Shown here piece by piece: positions 26,201-41,200 of a DNA stretch of 64,000 nucleotides (the stretch's first letter is position 1; the number at the start of each line of letters is the position of its first letter). A program made the position numbers and the translations under genes. The stretch lies in NCBI GenBank assembly GCA_026874595.1, contig CM049306.1, forward strand, positions 58,348,019 through 58,412,018, read 5' to 3'. The notes under the pieces are model-generated. The model saw only the letters and a program-made list of their open reading frames with translations. It did no database searches and was not told the DNA's origin. Source of the stretch: Sipunculus nudus (Eukaryota; Annelida; Sipuncula; Golfingiida; Sipunculidae).

Positions 26201-29200
26201 GTGATATCAAAGCAGGGCACAAATCATAATCATTGGACCTAGAATCTTCTATTTTGACAACCAGGGAGGTCCATGAAAAAGTCTTCTTGGAAACCTGAAA
26301 TTAGTTCTCTGTTACCCATATTCTCTAAGCTATAGGGCTGATAAGCACCCCGAGAGTAATTGAAATTTTGATACCTAAGCAGGGCCAAAAATCATAACCA
26401 TTTGACCTTAATCTTCTTAATTGACATCCTGAGAGTTCCTCAAAAGTTCTCCTCAAAAACTTGAATTGAGGTCACTGTGATATATATTATCTGAGTTACA
26501 GGCCATGTGAACTTCAGCTAATATGCATGAACTATGATGCCACCTGCATTATCTTAATTTGTTGCTGTGCAAGGAATTATTGTCAACATGCCAGTCGGCT
26601 GAGCGTCATGACCCATGGGTCACTTGTTATAAATATACCTTCTGTTTAACCTGGCTTACATGTCTATTTACTGCGATTCAGGTATTAGCGTCATGACATA
26701 TATGACTGCGCGTAAATATTGGAATTTTCTGCAATGTGCCGTTTTTTTAAAGTTCAAAGCAAAACAATTTATAACTAGATATACGTAAATGTTATATCAT
26801 TTGAATCACCTGACCTCAGCTTCATCCTACAAAATTAAATACATTGAAATGTGGTCTCACCTTACAGTTAGAGACATGGTCAGAGGGAGCGCCATATCGA
26901 CCCTCCGGCATTACGACCAGATTACTAGCGCCAGAGTGTCATTATATCTATGTCTGAGGAACACATTAATGAATATGCAAATATTTTCGTCATTTCTGAC
27001 AATGCTTCATGGCCTACAGGTTAAATGTCAATCAACATAAACCAGACCAATCGTTAGCATTTTTTGTGTACTTTCTAATAATACCAAACATGAGCGAGAA
27101 AAGTTCCGTTTTAACCCAGCACATTGGTAAACCCTTTGGCGAGTTTGTTGAATTTATGACCGCATGAACACAAGCATGGCTCGCACGTCTTACAGGACGC
27201 AGGCAGCTTGCAGGCGATACAGGAAATGACCCGTGTCCATGGAGACGGTGTTTCAGTTTGGGTTGTGAGCATACATGTATACTATTGTGTGAATTCATTA
27301 TTTTTAGCATAATATTGAGATTATGGGGCGTTTACTACAATATGGATGCAACCTAATGCAAGACCACTGCGATTATGGGACGTTTACTACGATATGGATG
27401 CAACCTAATGCAAGACCACTGCGATACATTCCTAGATATAACTTGTATCACGACTCCAGTAGGCTTACCAGCCCAAATATCCGATTGCCTACTGGATCGG
27501 GATGTCACGGCTAAATTAGAGTTCCCCTAATTTGCACTTTTACCATTTATATACTATCGTCAGTGTTCACAAACCCCTTGAATAATAACTGTCAGTTTTA
27601 AAAATAAACACATTTTAACTTACATCATATCTTTGGATTATTTTGCCAGTATCCCAAAGTTAAACATCGAACATGTTATGTTATGTCTTCATCATCTGTA
27701 CTCAGTAAACCGCATCTTATTTTTAAACTATATAATTGAATAATTTAATATACACGGACAATTAATTAAACAATTATTATTTGATATTGTTATGTTTGTT
27801 CAGTTGTAACTGTAAAATAAAAGTTTTTGTCTATCTATATTTGAATCGAAGACGGCAATATCCGTTGTCATCTAACTGTGACCGGAAATGCACATTTATG
27901 ATCTCAAAGAGAGCGGAACAATACCAAGTGTATTTATCTAAGGAGAGGGGTAATTTTCCCATCAAATCTACGACAGAATATTAGAAACTACGCCAATATA
28001 TCTAGCGAGCGAATTCGGTCCCTGCAGGGTAACCTGGACCCAGACGTAACCGGACGAAGTCAAAGTGTTACCAACCTCCAGAGCAAGGACCGTTGCTGAT
28101 GTAGATGTCGTCGATGGCGATATCACCCTCGTATGACGAGCCCGCTGTGCCGACGATCACAGCCCTAAAAGTCATCATGTTCATGGGATGTGTTACGGTT
28201 AACCGTTGCTGAACCCAGCGGTCGCCCTGGGCACCTGAGAAAGTAAAAGATGATTTCTCACGTTTCATAATCTTTGCAAATTAACCACTAAACAGGATTG
28301 ATATTAAAATTAATTTTATCTATTATGATATCTATTGAATATCTGTAACATACATCGAAGAGTAACTAACTGGATTGGGCATGCTTTTCTACACCTGGAC
28401 AGGTAAGGCCCTGCAGGTAATTTATATAAATATAACCAATGTATATAACCAATATATGGTTCTTAGGCCAACGCACATTATTGTCCGTTTAGGAACCATT
28501 ACAGAAGTTCCACACACAATTTTTATGTCGATTGATGCATTGAATATCATATTATTTCACATAAGCAATATCTTACGGCCTGACTTAATTCAGCAAATAC
28601 AGAATTTGACATTAAAACGTTTCTATTTTATTTCGAATATATCAAATTTATGTAAATGTTTCTATTTTAGAATGATTATTTTTGCAGATCTCTTGATGGT
28701 TGTTAATTTGCTGATAATTATAGGCTATGTATATGACTGATACACGACTGATGTGCTTACCGTTGATAATCAAAAAGGTGTTTTTGAATCCACCTGAATA
28801 TTCAAAATACACTCGCAGACTTCCAATACTGGTACCATACATATGAGTGTACATTGAGAAACAAGACTGGGACTGGCTGCGGCTGATGTAGGGGGTCAGT
28901 AATTTAGCCTGGCTTCCTGATGTTATTTCTTCTGGCGACACTTCCGTAAACATGTAATAATCTGAAAATAATGTGATTATACTTGAAAAACGTGTTTTTT
29001 ATGTGTATTAAATTTCAGTAATGTGACTTTACATGAGAAACTGTATAGTTTATGGAGTCAAACATATATCATAACACGAGTAATATATTCGTTTTTCTGT
29101 ACATCTGAATAAGTTCCTAATTTAGTTTTTCATGACGTCACACGTGACTATGATTTTGATCATTCTATGCGAAAACACGCTGTATAGGGTACATTTCTGG

Positions 29201-32200
29201 TTTGCTTAATCATATTTACCCGGCATGATAAAATGTACAACTAAAGTTGAACAGAGAGTTTCAAATGTCAATTTGATGTATAACCTCAACTTGCACATCA
29301 ACATATCATTTTAGATCACATTTAATATTCCCCATCAAATTAATAAACCAGGAGTGACACAGTATCAGTCAGATTCAATTAACGGTCAACAAATAAAAGC
29401 TGTGTATAATTATGCAAGCGCGACTGGGAGCGTTTAGGTTATTTATAAAGGAGATATTTATAAAGAAAATTTTCCGCTGATTCAGCATGATTGGCCTACA
29501 GTTGTTGTTTCCGCCCCAGGTTCCTTTTGGTCCGGTCTTATCACTGCTTGTTGTACCACTCTGCCTTGTCCAATCAAAGTTGTCACTTGCATCTTGTTGA
29601 ATTCCGCAAGTGGCGCCCTCGCTGTCCTCAAATCCACATTGGAAGGACGCTAAAACAGAATTGGAAAACAATGAAAACAGGATTAGAAGGAAAATCAAAA
29701 CTTAAATAGAAGGCCACTAAAACCATAACCTGAAGGCCATTAACAGCATAATTTGAAGGAACTGAACAATTAACTAGACGGACACTGAAATAATAACTCA
29801 AAGAACACTGAAAAAAATTTGCAAACGATGAAATTATTATTTGAGTGACACTCAAACATAACTAGGTGACACTGAAGACATAACAGAAAGACTCTGAGAC
29901 CGTAATTCAAATGACAATTAGAGCAGAATCAGAAGGGCACTAAATACATGACTGATCATATGTACTTATTATGATAGGTGGTAATTAGTGGGGCTCTTCC
30001 ATAATAGATATAGAAAACTTAACTTTATCGAATAAATAACAAAACCAAAATCAATCCGATAAGACTGTTTTTCAAAACTCTTGAAGCAACAAAACTTCCT
30101 TCTTTTACATATTACACAAACACTTTATAATAGATACAACAAAATCATAGTTAAAATAAAGATTATTTATTTCTTACGTTTCTAAATGTAAAAAATATAC
30201 CTAGATGAATTTAAAAAAATAACAATAATAACCTTTATTTAACTCTTTTAAATGAGATTTAAAGATGACATATTTGACTTTATAACTTTCTCTGAACAGC
30301 TGTTAAACCTGACAATGAACGTAAACGATGAAATTACATACCTTGAACAGGCGACTGTGTTGTAGCTGAAAATTTATTGAACACAATTAATTATTTAAAT
30401 TTGTTATTGCAAGCATATAAACACGTTAACTTTGTTTAATCAATTGTAGTCTTTCCTCACTCAAAAAAATTACTGAAATCACACTTGATTTCTAATCCTG
30501 GTTGAGATACGCTTGAAAATTACTAGTATAGAAGTAGTAAAGACGGCGTGTATAACAAAAACTGTGCAATTTTTTTTATATCACGTACTTGGATAGCAGC
30601 ACGAGCCTTTGAACATCGACCAGGCAATAATGAACATAGTACGGGATTTTGAGAGCATAACAGCCAGTTTAACTGCCGCATGCATGTACATTTTTTTTTT
30701 ATTTAACCTGTCTTGAAAGTAAGGGTACGGTCTTATGCATGGTGTACTACAATAGGAATCGCTATCTCATAGTACATTGATAATAAAATTTTACATCCTA
30801 AAAAGTTCTAAATTTCCATTATTTTTAGATTAAAATTAAAAATTATTTCATGCCAAATTAAAATAACGATCTCATGCCAGTTTGTAGAAGAGCTTAATCA
30901 CGTGATCTGATATTTTTATGAAAACATGACACAATTAATACAAAAGCAGACATACGTGTATCAAAGAATAACTAAAAAAAAGACAGACACAAAACAAGAG
31001 GTGAAATTTAGAGACATAAAATCGTATGCCACGTGTTGTTATAGACTGGTCGCCTAAAATACCACTAACACTAATTACAAACACAAACAACAAATAAGGG
31101 ACGACACAAGTTGCTACTACATCATACCAATGTTCTGAATTGAAAATAAGACCCACTGATTTTTTTAGGAGTTTGTACGCAGTACACAGCATCGTTTTCC
31201 AAAAGCGATTACAATATGCGAATGATAAGCAGACACACATATGTTGTAACATATTTTCACTTAGGTTTTTTGTATAGAGTGTATTCGACACAGCAGTATT
31301 CTCTTGCAATTTCTGTATTTAAATGATGAGTATAGTTAAACAGTTATTTGAACATATTGCCACGTATGTCTTTGTTAATAATGTATACGTATAAGCTATG
31401 TTCTCGTGGTAATTATTGTATGTTAATGATGACTAGATATAAAGTTGTGACATATATGGTCACGTGTACATTGTATGTGTTTTCAAGACATGTGCAAGCA
31501 AAACAGTGTTCATTTATTGATAATTAATTATATGTGAATGACGAGGAGTTAAAATTTAATAATATGTGAAAGATAAAAAAAAACATTTATGGTAGCATAT
31601 TGCCACACCTGTCTTTGTTTTTAGAGTGTACTCGTAACAGCAGTGTTCCTTTAGTGATTTTTATTCAAATTATCTGCAAAGTTATTGTAACCTTTTTTCA
31701 AATATGTTTTTTGCTTAGAATATGCACACAAATGCAATGTTCGCTTTATGATTTTTATGTGTGAATGTGAAGTAACTATACAGCAATTTCATGAACAGTT
31801 TTGTTATGACACACAACGACTCAACATTGAATGCATAAAAATACAAAAATGTTGATATGTTACCTGGTGGTGATGGTGTAGTGGCTAAAAGGATGATGAG
31901 ATGATGGTTTAGGATAATTCTTTACTGCGCACATTACACATTGAACACACGAGGCCACAACAATGATAATTTAGAGCATTAAACTAATTTTGATGCTCTT
32001 AATTGTCATTGTTGTGACCTCGTCGTTAATCAACATATTGACCGACTTATTTTCATACAGTCATGTTCTGATCTGAATAACTTTTTCACACTAACTGAGC
32101 AGCGACCTATCATATAAATGTATTTAACAATAACTAATACAGGATTCCAGGCAAAGCTTTTTCTCGATTAGATAAAGTAATACTTTTCAATTTAATTTAC

Positions 32201-35200
32201 ATTTGCATTTGATAAGGAAATGTTTTATTACACTAGTGCACAGGCAAATGCACAGTAACCAGTAGTTTTGCCTTTAAATGCAAACGTAAATGCCACATTT
32301 TCCAATGTAGATGCTTTTTCTTTGAACGAACGATGCAATTATAGAGAGTGGATAAAATGTTTACCTGGAACATTGCTGCATGCCTGACGAGAAAGACTGA
32401 TATCGTCCAGAGCTATGTCACTCCTGTAGGTTCCACCCCGTGTGGCTTCAAATGTAACTCGCAGACCAGTCATGTAGTCGCCTGTTGCAGGGATGGTTAC
32501 TTGAGCTTGAAACCACCCTCTGCCCTGATCGCCTGTTAAAAAAAACATGGTGTAACGTTTATTGAATTTTACGATTAGAACCTAATGTAACGTTAGCTTC
32601 AGTTCGATCACTGAAATTTAAAAAAAAATTAACTTCAGTAGATTATACACATGTTTTGATTCTGCTGAATAGTTGGGCAAAACCTTGTGTATAAACAGGT
32701 ATTCTTATCAAACCTCTCTCTAGAAAGTATTTATTTTGTATTAACAATAGAAGGGCGTTCAGTCACATTCTGTGCAGTATGTGTATCAATAGGGGATATT
32801 GCTAATACCACCAGTCTCGTGTGTAGAGGCAGTAAATGACTGCCTGCTTTAAAAACTGCAGGCAAACAACTAGTGCCCCCTAGCGTCCAACCTGACCTGC
32901 CCATTCATTCAACACAGCAGTGTGGAAACTGGACATAGTTGTTTTAATTGTAATCATCCTGGTAATTATTATTTATCATATTTATTATGCTATGTTAAAA
33001 CATATATCAGAAACATGAAAAGACATAAATCGCTTCATTCGGCACGGTATGCATTTAAATTTGATCTTGAATCAACTGCCTTGTAGGATCATATTTATAA
33101 GGGAAACGTACACGAGCTTTTCAGTCATTGACAAACGTCAATTTTGTAAGTTTCCATGAAATTTTCGTATAATCTGGTACCAAATAATTTTAACCTCGTA
33201 TTAAATCAATGATTATATCAATTAATTAGAGTCCATAGCGTATATAATCTAACAAAGTGGGGATTGTCAGATTCGTCCATGCTAACAGAAGCTGTATTAG
33301 CGATATCCCGTGTTAGCAATTAATCGATTTCTTTTATGATTGGTCGATTAAATCGACTGCGTTTTCGCAGAATCTTTCACAAACGATTATGAATGCAAAT
33401 CCAAAGAAGTCATATCATCAAATTAAAATATTGTACTTTTGTGAAAGATATAAGTAGGCGGAGAATTTTTCTGTATAAAGGAAATTACTTAATTGATAGT
33501 TAATATTTCTGTTCAAAACTGAATATTAATGATATACTATACATGTAAATTTCATGTTTAGTATGCAACAAAACATTTGTATTATGTAAATTAACTAATC
33601 GTCTTACAACTAGTTTTGAGTTCTTGGTTCCTCAATGCAAATGTTATCAATAAAATGCTCTATCTTATCATGTAGGGCCGCGCGTCTTGACTGACCTGAC
33701 TTTGCCCAAATCTGCTGTTCTCTGCCTCCAGGCAACAGTAGTTGTGAGAAAACGGCCAGAGAGCCCATGCCTGACCCGTACATGCTGTACCAGAAGCTCA
33801 GACAGAATGCGTAAGTTCCTGACACCATCACGTCTGGAGACTGCAGTCGGTGTTTGCTGCCAGCAGTCAGGTCGGTTGCCTCAATATAAAGGTAGTTACC
33901 TAGAAAAAAAATAACAATAATTTCTCAATCACATACCTAAAAAAACTGCAATGTAATGAGTAGAAAAAAATTTACTATCGTTAGGCCTTTTTAGTCCATA
34001 TATTACTTTAAACTCGGAGAGCTACATGAAACGTAGTTAAAATGTTACACCACGGATTACTTTCCTAAATAAAACCACCTTCGAATATTTTTTTTAATAG
34101 TTCTACTATATAACGGGAAGAACCTTTTGGTATTAGGTAATATTTCACCTATGCTGTTTCCAGTTTATATGATGCTACACTCAAGCTAGGTTTGTTCGCA
34201 TGCGGTATGCGGATTACGACAGACGACCGTTGTGTGCATATAAAAAAGTGTAAATTCGCGCTCGGAATTAATCCAGGGGGCTGTATAACACTGCGGTAAG
34301 AGACCGGTGACACCAGACCACGCTGAACTCGTGAGTAGTGGGTCTACATGTCTCGCTGTCCGGCGAGTACCCGCACACCTACTGATTTTCCGTGCAGCCA
34401 CCAGATTTTCCCAATCATTTTTGTTGATTCTGAAGCGTGTCCAGGAATGTTATTGGCGTCAGAAATGATAAAAATGTAGGAAAGGTAGTTTTTCAATCAG
34501 CCCTAAAATCATTTCGTCATCACATCTAACGAATTTTCCGGCCGGTGAAAAAATTGGCCGGAAAAATCGGTAGGTGCATAGGGAGGATGGCATCAAGCGT
34601 GTACTCACTGCGCATAATCGGACTCACAAGAGTACGACTCTTTTGCTTAGGGATTATGGGCATTGATATTCAAATCCCATAATGCACTGGTATTGCTAAA
34701 TTCACCATCGCCGTAGGTAAAAATGCAGTGAAGAGGGTAAGGTGGTTCCTTCAAGTATAGTGGACAAAAAATAAAAATAGTTTCAACGCAAATTACATAA
34801 ACAAGGATGTTTTTGTAGTATACATGACATCAGGTTGGACATTTGCGACAAGTAGTCCCGATCATCAAAACAGTGCCTGACTGGATGTTGTTCGGGTTTT
34901 TTTTTTTTGGTTTTTTTTTTTTTAAGGAGAAATGACCCCCGGCGGAATGGTTAGCGTGAACTCTCCTTTTTCCCCCTATATTTGGTCGAAGAAGAGTACC
35001 TACAGCGCCCCCAAACCCAACCAAATTCGCTCCTTGAACCAGTTAATCTATGGTGGGACAGGATTTTGTATAATCATGCGTACCTGATCCCGTTGTGTGG
35101 TCTTGGCTAGGGCCGGTGTCCTGGCTCTGGGTCGGTCCTGATTTACTGGTCCATTGGCCCATTGGCTGAATCCAGCCGCAAGTGTCTTGCTCAAAGTTAC

Positions 35201-38200
35201 ATATCAGGTCCCCTGGAACATATCAAAACCTTACAAATACTCATCCACATAAACTGATGCAGGAAACTTCCAATGTCACCTGAATTTCACGATTCGAACA
35301 GTATTATAATTCTTTTCACAAAGATGTAGCTTTGCATTTCAGGTTAAATCAATAAAAACGTCTTAGCATACTAACCGTTTACCCAATATCAGTCTTGTTT
35401 TATATCCACAAAAAATTAAAGTGTACTTTTCTTTAAAACGAGCGAGTACGTGAGTTATTCTGACACAGCATACATGTAGTATATAGAATGGGACAGTACA
35501 GTATGTCAGATTAAAATATACCAGATTTTTCTTGGTCATTTATTACGAACATTATCTTACCGTTGGGTGGCTCTGGCGTCGCAGTTGCCCCGGTTACCTC
35601 GTTGCCTGGTACGCTGGCACCTTAAAAAATAAATAACGAAATTTGTCATATCAGAGAAAACCTTGCTCTAGTCGTTTATCACCATCTTGATACAACAAAT
35701 ACAGCTATAATGCATTTCACTTGTTTGTTAGCAACATTACTCAAACAGTTAAACAAGGATAGCTTGAAAATTACCAATGAACTAATGTAACAAATTTTGG
35801 GGCGATCCGGGTCGCCGTCTGGATCCAGGATTTTTAAAGGCAACAGCTGCATTTATGACATAGCCTTTTCGGGCCAATGAGCTTCCTTGACAGGTCTACA
35901 CTCTGTGAGTGCTAATTTCTAATTGTTAAATGTCACAATAACAAAACAACATGAGCATAGCCGCGACAAAGAATCAAATATTTAATCAAATTTGATATTT
36001 TTACTTTGTAAACAATTTTCTAGACGTCTCAAAATGAAGTGACGGGGCAAAAGGTATCGAAGTTACCGAATATTAATGTTTATGATACAAACAATCAGTA
36101 AACGCTATGGAACAGTATTCTTGACTTACGTTACTCAATTCATTATGGTTTTCTAGTTTTCTCAAACATCAAGGTAAAGTTAAAGTTTTTAAAAAATTTG
36201 TTTTTGTGCTGGTGGCGTCACAAAACTTTTAATGTTATTAATAATAATTTGGATAATTTATTTTTTCCGTAATTCAAAGATTGGACATAATATAAAAAAA
36301 TTAATAATTTAAAATATTTGACATTATCCGCCTAAAATGGACAAGAATTTTAACTCGTTCGATGTTCCCCGAGGTCTTTCTCAAATCGAAAAGACTTTGC
36401 AACCATATTGTAAATTCACACGATAAAGGATATAATCTCAAAATTGAACTCTAGCGAAACACTGAAAAAGTGGCAATCGGGAAATGTTAAACTCGCGAAT
36501 ATAGAACCAATCATGTTATGTCTCATTTATCCTTTTAAGTCACCTATCTCAATACAGTAGCCGCAGATAAATTTTTCTCGCATAAATACTTGAAATTAAC
36601 AAAAGAAGAACTTATTCGAACAAAAATATTAAGACAAACCTCGAGTTGATATTGCAAGATGTCTTTTTTATTAATTTATTTTTTATTTTTTTTTTAATTT
36701 TGGGATATGGTTTATTCAGACGAAATATATGAGGCACTGTCACGCTTGATGAGACATATTCTTAAAAGTTTGATTTCGACCACAATAAATGAAAAAAAAT
36801 AAAACTATATATTTAGTGATTATTGTCTAGTTGATTTTGTGATAGAGCCTACAAAACATCTTATGAACAGTATTGATATAACATATTGCTAGGTATCAAT
36901 TAAACTGGCCCTGTAGGTATGCTTTTTCCCACGTGGTAACCCCCTCCCTCCCCCTACCCCCTCAGGCCACCTTCTGGCATTTGGTGGCAAATTATATAAC
37001 CAATTGATAGCTCTGGGATATTGGTGTCAGTGAGAACCAGAGCCTATAATCTAAAACTACGTTTGTGTTGACAGGGAGTTACGTTTTCTTTTTGTGGCTG
37101 ACAAAATATACGACCTGAAATGACTATATCTAGTCGTCGTACATGTATAGTACATGATTATTACATGCCTAGCTGATTATTGATTAAGAATCTGGTAGAT
37201 AAATACGTACAATGCAGGGGCCAGAACTTGATGTCATCCACAGCAATATCTGATTTGTAGTTCTTCCCGACTGTAGCCTTGATCTTAAGGTAGAACGAGG
37301 ACTGCTGAACTGGTATATCTATAAAGCCGTGTATCCACTGTTTGCCTTGGTTACCTTAAAGTCATAAATACACATAAAATTATTGTTTCATTCAGACCAG
37401 CAGGGGTCTTTTAATGCATAGAATTTAATATTTCCCTGAATATGTAAAGAAAATGGAACATGTTGTATAATTCTAAAATAAAATACACAAACATGACGCA
37501 CAAGGAGCCAGTGATAAAACAAGTTATTTATTTAAGCATGGGAAGGACATAGAGCTTGCGGTAAATATATCATTATTTAAAATACGCATTTCTTAAGGGT
37601 TGGTTAGATAGCTTTCGTATATATAACAAGCACTATTTGGAAGATTGCATCTAAATCATCTCTTTTTTTTCAGGTATTCACACAGAGTAACCAAAAGGTC
37701 TTCTTAGTTGCATAATCCGGAGATGCATATAAAGCTGGCCATGACACTTCACTTTCTAATAGGGGTGGACTTAGAGCTGGTAGTATGGCACTTTCTCTCC
37801 TTTGTCCTAAGCAGTAAAAGATATTTTCATATATCTTATACACGTAATATCATTATAACTGGGAACCAAATATATTAATAAGCAGTACTTTTTCGTCCTA
37901 AGCAGTGAAAGATATTTTCATATACATCTTATACACGTAATACCATTATAACTGATTTTTTTGCCTCAAATCAACCATTCCCCCAACCCTGGAAACAGAG
38001 ACGACCAGAAAAAAAAAATGTGTGCTTTATGATTCAATGATAATTCTCTTGGTAAACTAAATTGGGCAAATCAAAACGGTGGCACCATCTTTTCTAAATA
38101 GACAGGTCAAACTATCGAAAATAAAGCTCCTCCCTAACCAATTGCAAGATATTGTTTTATGGTGATTATCTGTATTATAGGACCATCTTAACAATATATC

Positions 38201-41200
38201 AAATGTTTACCACAATTGGACTCATGGAAAATTATTTTCAAAAAGGCGTTTAAGATGGCCGCTAAGTACCTAAGATGGCAACAACATCTTTTAGTTTCCA
38301 TCATACATTTGTAATTTTGGCATCTACTACTAAGTTTTTGGGGTCGATAAATCCCACGGAAACAATAAAAAATCATTACGTATTTATATTTTTGGCAAAT
38401 CTAAGGTGACTTCCGAAATTGCCGCCAAGTCTTTAAGTCTGGTCATTAATCATTCATTTTTCATCATAGAGTTGAAATTTTGAAATTTACTATTTGGTTT
38501 TTGGGGTCATTATATATCAATCGTCAAACATTATGTATTTATGTCACTGACAAATCCAAGTCCTGTTTTTTTATTCATTGTGATGCAACTTAGGTATCTA
38601 CTATTAAATTATATTGGTTATCGATGTGTAGTTATGTGACTGGCAAATCAAACAGTGTGTCTAAAAAGGCGTCCGATTACATCATTTATATGACATATTC
38701 GTAAGTCACTCTTAATATTATTGTATTATACTTTTTTAGGGGTTAATTATATGCCAAGTGGTAAGAATGTTAGCGACTTAACTTGATAATGATCCAAGAT
38801 GGTCACCAGTACATTGAAACCGGCTAGAACGGTGCATTTTTATTAAATCGGTAATAAATTTCACTGTCTTAGAACTGTCTCAACTTTTTACAGTGCATCG
38901 GTGGCCATCTTGAATATCATATTTGATATTTTAGTTTACATGATAACCGAATATACTTTTTTCTTGTCTTAATGTCTTTATTTGTAAACCCTAAAACCTA
39001 GAGACAGACAGCAGAATCGCATCTATGATAAAAAGTAACTGCGTTTGACCATATTATTCGGATGTATAAGGTACCAGCTGAATTAGGTCTATTTCTTGAA
39101 CTTTTATAACACCGGGCAACGTTTTAACCTTTGAAATATAGTTATTGCCACCAAAATTACGGAAAGAATGAGTGACTGTACATGACGCCATCGGTTTTGT
39201 TTTTGACGCCGTCATTGATTTGCCAGTCACATGACTACACAGCGATGCGTTATATTGTTTAAATGGATTGAAAAACCAAAATATTTAGTAGTAGATATTA
39301 AACTTACAACTCTGTGGAAAAAAAATGATTTATGGCAATTCATGAGGACATGGCGGCCATTTTGAACGCCATCTTGGATTTGTCAGTGACATTAATACCT
39401 AAGGTTGTCTTTGTTGATTGAAAATGCGGGTAACTTATACTTCCAAGATAGCATCCAAGATGACAACCAATTAATATTACAGTTACTATTCTATCGTTGA
39501 TGACAGTTTGACGTTTGCCACTGGGCTTAGTGTCTACAAAGAAGAATTAAGACCAAGGTAAATCCTATTCTAAAATATCAAACATTGGATCCAAGATGGT
39601 CACCAGTACATTGAAACCGGCTAGAACGGTGCAATTTTATTCAATCGGTAATAAAGGCGTTTACACTAAGAACTTTAGGAACAAAAAGCTAGGGCCACTT
39701 GATATGGATTGCACGATGAGCGTTATTTTTGGAAAACACAATAATCTATACGATGTTACTATTTATCAAATAGTACCAGATGGTGCAAAATACCATCTCT
39801 GATCTTACATTGTTTTCTTTGTATGGAATGCTGCATATGTCAAGTTAACAAGGTCTTAAAAAACACTTGTGTAATCTGGACTCCTACAGCTACATCGTTC
39901 TATAAAGCAGCAGCTATGAACCATATTCAGAAGATTATTTACATCTATTTCAATGCTTGCCAGCAATAGAACCGATTATCCTCCAGTCTACGTATCTTTT
40001 TCCAAGACTATATACCACAATATAATAGTCAATTCAAAGACAAAGATTTAGCAAGGGATACAAAGCTAAGGATTCATACATGGTGAGGAATATTCATGAA
40101 CATTTATTCGCCATTTAACCAACAATTCTAAAAGCTATCAGCCCACAATCAGTAGGTAGTTGAAGAAAAACATCGCTACCTCCCAACCTCTTTTGCCAAG
40201 AGCTTTTTCTCTAAATCTCGCCAGAATCCTTCTATGGAGATCTTGAAAGCCATCCTCTTGAGAGAAAAGAGCATTTTGCTGGACGAATTATAATGCCAGA
40301 GTCGGTATCACATGGCAATAGTATATTTGTATAGATAACGGTATGTTTTAATTATCTGTGTAGAGGACGACCTGACAATAACCAACACTTCTTTAAGATA
40401 ATCAGACAAATATAAAATAAATTGGAGGCATCTGACATCCAAACAGTTTATCAACTTATCAACTAACCCATCAGCCGAGGATGAGATGCACAAAACCCGA
40501 GGGCAGTGGGCAGATGGACTGCAAAAGCTCAGTTTTGCTTGATAAGTCGTCATCTGTATTGAAAATTCCGAAGCAATCCTACATTTGAGCTCCGGTCAGG
40601 TAAGAGAAAAGAAGGAAGGCTCAAAGAATGCTTTCACAACTATGTTTTTGCCAATATCGTCATCGTTGAAGACGCCCCAAATTTGCATGCAATTAAACAG
40701 AGCGGCCGATAAAGGATAATGAAAGTACAAAGAGAAAGACTCCCAAAGTAGCAGTACTCATGGAACCGAGAGGTTTTTCAAACCTTAATGCATTTGTACA
40801 TCCTACTGACCCACAACATATATGACGCACATAGACGTAAACACCGGACTTCATAGACTACCAAGATGCCAGTGATTGTGGATGCGAGATATCCAACAAA
40901 TAAAAACATTAATACGAGTGTAAGGGAAAAGCAAATGGTAGAATGTTTATTCGTTTTAACCATTTTAATAGTTATTCATGTTACATATACATGTATATGA
41001 TAGCAGCATGTTTTCCAGAAGGTTCGACAGAGGTTGTTCTTATTGAACTGGAGCTGAATTTGGCCAAGATATCGAGACCTGCCTCATGTACAGGTACAAG
41101 TTCAGGACCTTCGAGTTCAATTCCATCTTTACATAATATGACAAAATTACTTGTTATCACCGACTCGAGTTCATTCTTTTTTTCTATCCTCCACTAAATT

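Noticed and set aside
34186-35024. Open frames between MAM3 exons
   Set aside because: No splice context, domain motif or in-frame link to neighbouring exons; the region looks like ordinary intron with a poly-T tract.
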